Shown here piece by piece: positions 6,439 to 7,857 of a DNA stretch of 7,857 bases. The notes beneath the pieces are model-generated. The model saw only the letters and a list, made by a program, of their open reading frames with translations. It ran no database searches and was not told where the DNA came from. Position numbers and translations under genes: made by a program. Every line of letters starts with the position of its first letter. The first letter of the stretch is position 1. The DNA is from Burkholderiales bacterium (GTDB lineage: Bacteria; Pseudomonadota; Gammaproteobacteria; Burkholderiales; Burkholderiaceae_D). Location of the stretch: contig JACPVY010000481.1 of the NCBI GenBank assembly GCA_016197345.1, positions 1 through 7,857 on the forward strand, written 5' to 3'.

Positions 6439-6963
6439 ATGCAAGCCGAATCCACAAATACTCCAGCTGCCAACAACAATATTTCCGTTGCTGCGCGGCG
6501 TATCCAGAACCTGTTGAGTTTGATTGATCACTTCCAAACTCACGAAATGATTCTTGATGAAGTTGCCGAATTTCTCGGCTTTACCCGTTCCGGCGCGCAA
6601 AAATATGTGCAAACTCTGCGCGATGCAGGCGTCATCGAATTGGCGCGTCACATAGACGGTAATGGCACTAGCCAAGGCAAAGCAGTCTATCGCTTGGCAC
6701 GTGATCAAGAAAAAATCAATGAATTCCGCACTGGCATTGTGCAACCGAAGAAAGGTGCTGGTAGCCAAAATCGGCGCAAACAAGGCCAAAATGAACATGG
6801 TATGCACGGCATGCCGATTGCGACGGAAGGCCGTCAATTCCATATTCTGGCTGACGACACGCATTATGCGATCCGCCTCCACCGCGCGCCTGTCCAACGT
6901 GATCCGTTGGTAGAGGCATTTTTTGGTGCGCCAAAAGCAATGCGCAGCACAATTAAGGCCTAA
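6439..6963 (+). CDS. predicted winged-helix DNA-binding protein
   Basis: The product is 174 residues from the ATG at 6439. Residues about 20-68 form a helix-turn-helix: ARRIQNLLSLIDHF, then EMILDEVAEFLGFTRSGAQ and the recognition-like helix KYVQTLRDAGVIEL. A short wing follows (69-90, ending KAVYRLA). This resembles the MarR/ArsR-type winged helix used in many small bacterial regulators. A basic, Gln/Asn-rich linker at about 105-125 leads to a C-terminal part (FHILADDTHYAIRLHR, 137-152; DPLVEAFFGAP, 156-166) that I do not recognise. No metal-binding Cys or kinase-receiver motif is visible. A GTG at 6415 would add eight residues; neither start has a good ribosome-binding site, and ATG is preferred because those extra residues look unstructured. 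Its DNA target is unknown; it stands alone, convergent with dgkA. Confidence 0.75.
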   Translation: MQAESTNTPAANNNISVAARRIQNLLSLIDHFQTHEMILDEVAEFLGFTRSGAQKYVQTLRDAGVIELARHIDGNGTSQGKAVYRLARDQEKINEFRTGIVQPKKGAGSQNRRKQGQNEHGMHGMPIATEGRQFHILADDTHYAIRLHRAPVQRDPLVEAFFGAPKAMRSTIKA

Positions 6964-7044
6964 TTCAGCCGCCCTTTTTCTGCCTGACGCCTCCCCTACT
7001 GCCAGCCAATGATTTAATCGCCAGCAGCTAGCTAGACCTTGAGT

Positions 7045-7077
7045 CCAAGAGCCGCCCAATCCGGGGCGGCGTCTTGG
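7045..7077. terminator. strong GC-rich hairpin between convergent genes
   Basis: CCAAGA+GCCGCCC (7045-7057) pairs with GGGCGGC+TCTTGG (7064-7077), giving a 13-bp stem with one bulged G at 7071 and a 6-nt loop. It lies 81 nt after the stop of the winged-helix gene and between two convergent genes. No T tract follows on either strand, so it may act as a transcription-blocking or mRNA-end-stabilising hairpin rather than a classical terminator. Confidence 0.5.
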
Positions 7078-7091
7078 CAGTAAGATTCCCC

Positions 7092-7113
7092 AGCCTCGTA
7101 GGCTCGCTTTTTT
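7092..7113 (+). terminator. probable Rho-independent terminator of the winged-helix gene
   Basis: AGCCT-CGT-AGGCT (7092-7104) forms a short 5-bp stem, followed after three bases by six T residues (7108-7113). The stem is short but the order, hairpin then T tract, is correct for + strand transcription. It lies just downstream of the stronger hairpin at 7045-7077, and the two may work together. Confidence 0.55.
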
Positions 7114-7187
7114 GACCCGCAACCCATACCGAGCGCTCGATTTATCACATCACGTTAGTGCTCAACACTCCCGCGCCAAATTATTGT

Positions 7188-7583
7188 TCAAAAAAATCGG
7201 TTATATAACACCACGGCCCACGTCGCCGCAACCAAGATCAAACTTAGCAATACTGCCGCGCTACCAAAATCTTTCGCATTTTTCGACAGCGGATGCCGTT
7301 CGAGGGACACTCTATCCACCACCGCTTCCACCGCCGAATTCAGCAACTCAACAATCAATACCAAAATCAAGACGGCAATCAACACCAGCTTTTGAAAAGC
7401 AGAGACGGGCAACAACAAGGCGATGATGCTGCCGACGATCACTAATACCAATTCCTGACGAAATGCTTGCTCATGTTGGGTGGCATATTTCAAGCCATCA
7501 ATTGAATAGAAAAACGCAGAAAATATGCGTTTCAGGCCGCTCTTACTTTTAAATTCAGAGACTTTCTGATCTGGGTTTACCAT
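7188..7583 (-). CDS. dgkA: diacylglycerol kinase (DgkA family, integral membrane)
   Basis: This 131-residue protein phosphorylates diacylglycerol to phosphatidic acid at the inner membrane, recycling lipid released during cell-envelope synthesis. It has the small prokaryotic DgkA layout: an amphipathic N-terminal segment, EQAFRQE (38-44), then three membrane helices at about 45-60, 64-82 and 108-127. The family core EILNSAIEAVVDR is present as VELLNSAVEAVVDR (78-91), and KDFGSAAVLL (104-113) matches the conserved loop and third helix. Residues equivalent to E. coli Glu28, Glu69, Asn72, Glu76 and Lys94 are Glu38, Glu79, Asn82, Glu86 and Lys104, so it should be active. It is a little longer at the N-terminus than the E. 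coli protein. The ATG has no obvious ribosome-binding site. It follows the LutB-like gene by 58 nt on the same strand. Confidence 0.95.
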   Translation of the reverse strand: MVNPDQKVSEFKSKSGLKRIFSAFFYSIDGLKYATQHEQAFRQELVLVIVGSIIALLLPVSAFQKLVLIAVLILVLIVELLNSAVEAVVDRVSLERHPLSKNAKDFGSAAVLLSLILVAATWAVVLYNRFF

Positions 7584-7641
7584 GATTTATACGAATTAAG
7601 GTTAATCGAATTGCGCCGTTTTTTGCCGCAAGCAAATGCGC

Positions 7642-7857
7642 TCATTTTTTGCGCTTAGCATACCAGTCGCGAAAAGTCTGCCCCTGAGGAGCTGGCATAT
7701 CACGGCCATCAGTCCACGCCCGCAAAAACGGCAGATGGCGTATTTTACGCCCACTCCCCGCCCAAACCCGCAGCATTCGGGCTGCAACGCGGGTCGCTAG
7801 GCGATATAGCTTAGGACGTGTCGCAAAATACCCCCAGATCGCTAAGCCGATTCGTTC
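7642..7857 (-). CDS. lutB: LutB-type iron-sulfur protein of lactate utilisation, C-terminal end (partial)
   Basis: Only the last 71 codons and the TGA stop are in the window; the gene continues beyond the right edge. The visible part reads ...IWGYFATRPKLYRLATR..., then RKIRHLPFLRAWTDGRDMPAPQG and TFRDWYAKRKK at the end. The 'WT-xx-RD-x-PAP-xxx-TFR-xxW' pattern is the characteristic C-terminus of LutB/LldF proteins (also named YkgF), ferredoxin-like subunits of the LutABC L-lactate oxidation complex in the cytoplasm. The Cys-rich cluster-binding domain would lie outside the window. Its neighbours lutA and lutC are not visible, so the pathway assignment rests on this short piece. It runs co-directionally with dgkA; whether they share a transcript cannot be told. 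Confidence 0.75.
   Translation of the reverse strand, partial: ERIGLAIWGYFATRPKLYRLATRVAARMLRVWAGSGRKIRHLPFLRAWTDGRDMPAPQGQTFRDWYAKRKK

Noticed and set aside
6433..7122. 229-codon open frame on the minus strand opposite the winged-helix gene
   Set aside because: It is antisense to a frame with a clear helix-turn-helix, crosses both hairpins after that gene, and its product shows no recognisable family pattern.
7602..7787. 61-codon frame on the minus strand near the right edge
   Set aside because: The same DNA in another frame gives the recognisable LutB C-terminus with a normal stop at 7642, so this frame is a shadow.
1..7857. CRISPR array, rRNA, or intact insertion sequence
   Set aside because: No regularly spaced direct repeats, no rRNA-like sequence and no transposase frame were seen on either strand.

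Overview
The window looks like a chromosomal segment of a betaproteobacterium, probably Burkholderiales and possibly Oxalobacteraceae. I infer this from moderate GC, codon use (CAA/GAA favoured, abundant GCG/CGC) and protein similarity recalled from memory; no search was run.

The left two thirds (1-5115, + strand) is a tightly packed operon of the Anbu (ancestral beta-subunit) proteasome-homologue type. In order it holds: the C-terminal part of an alpha-E protein, probably the tail of an ATP-grasp/alpha-E fusion that begins outside the window; a transglutaminase-like cysteine hydrolase; a circularly permuted type 2 ATP-grasp ligase; a stand-alone alpha-E protein; and Anbu, an N-terminal-threonine hydrolase. 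The co-occurrence of a predicted amide ligase, its helical partner, a papain-like hydrolase and a proteasome-like hydrolase fits the published comparative-genomics idea of a system that makes and removes a peptide-like product or tag. Its substrate is, to my knowledge, unknown. This is the most interesting system in the window; the families are described but the function is not.

From 5116 to about 6414 lie about 1.3 kb without a convincing gene. The stretch becomes AT-rich after about 5800 and carries small inverted repeats, a promoter-like TTGACA/TAAAAT pair and a weak 87-codon ORF. It may be a decayed or inserted segment.

From 6439 to 6963 is a predicted winged-helix DNA-binding protein. 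A strong GC-rich hairpin and a short hairpin with a T tract follow it. On the minus strand, convergent to it, are dgkA (diacylglycerol kinase, complete) and, upstream of dgkA, the C-terminal end of a LutB-type iron-sulfur protein cut by the window edge.

An unexpected DNA-level signal is the 8-mer GGGACAGG (or its complement). It occurs six times between 2631 and 5784, in different reading frames, on both strands and in the intergenic DNA, often where it forces codons that look uncommon in these genes.
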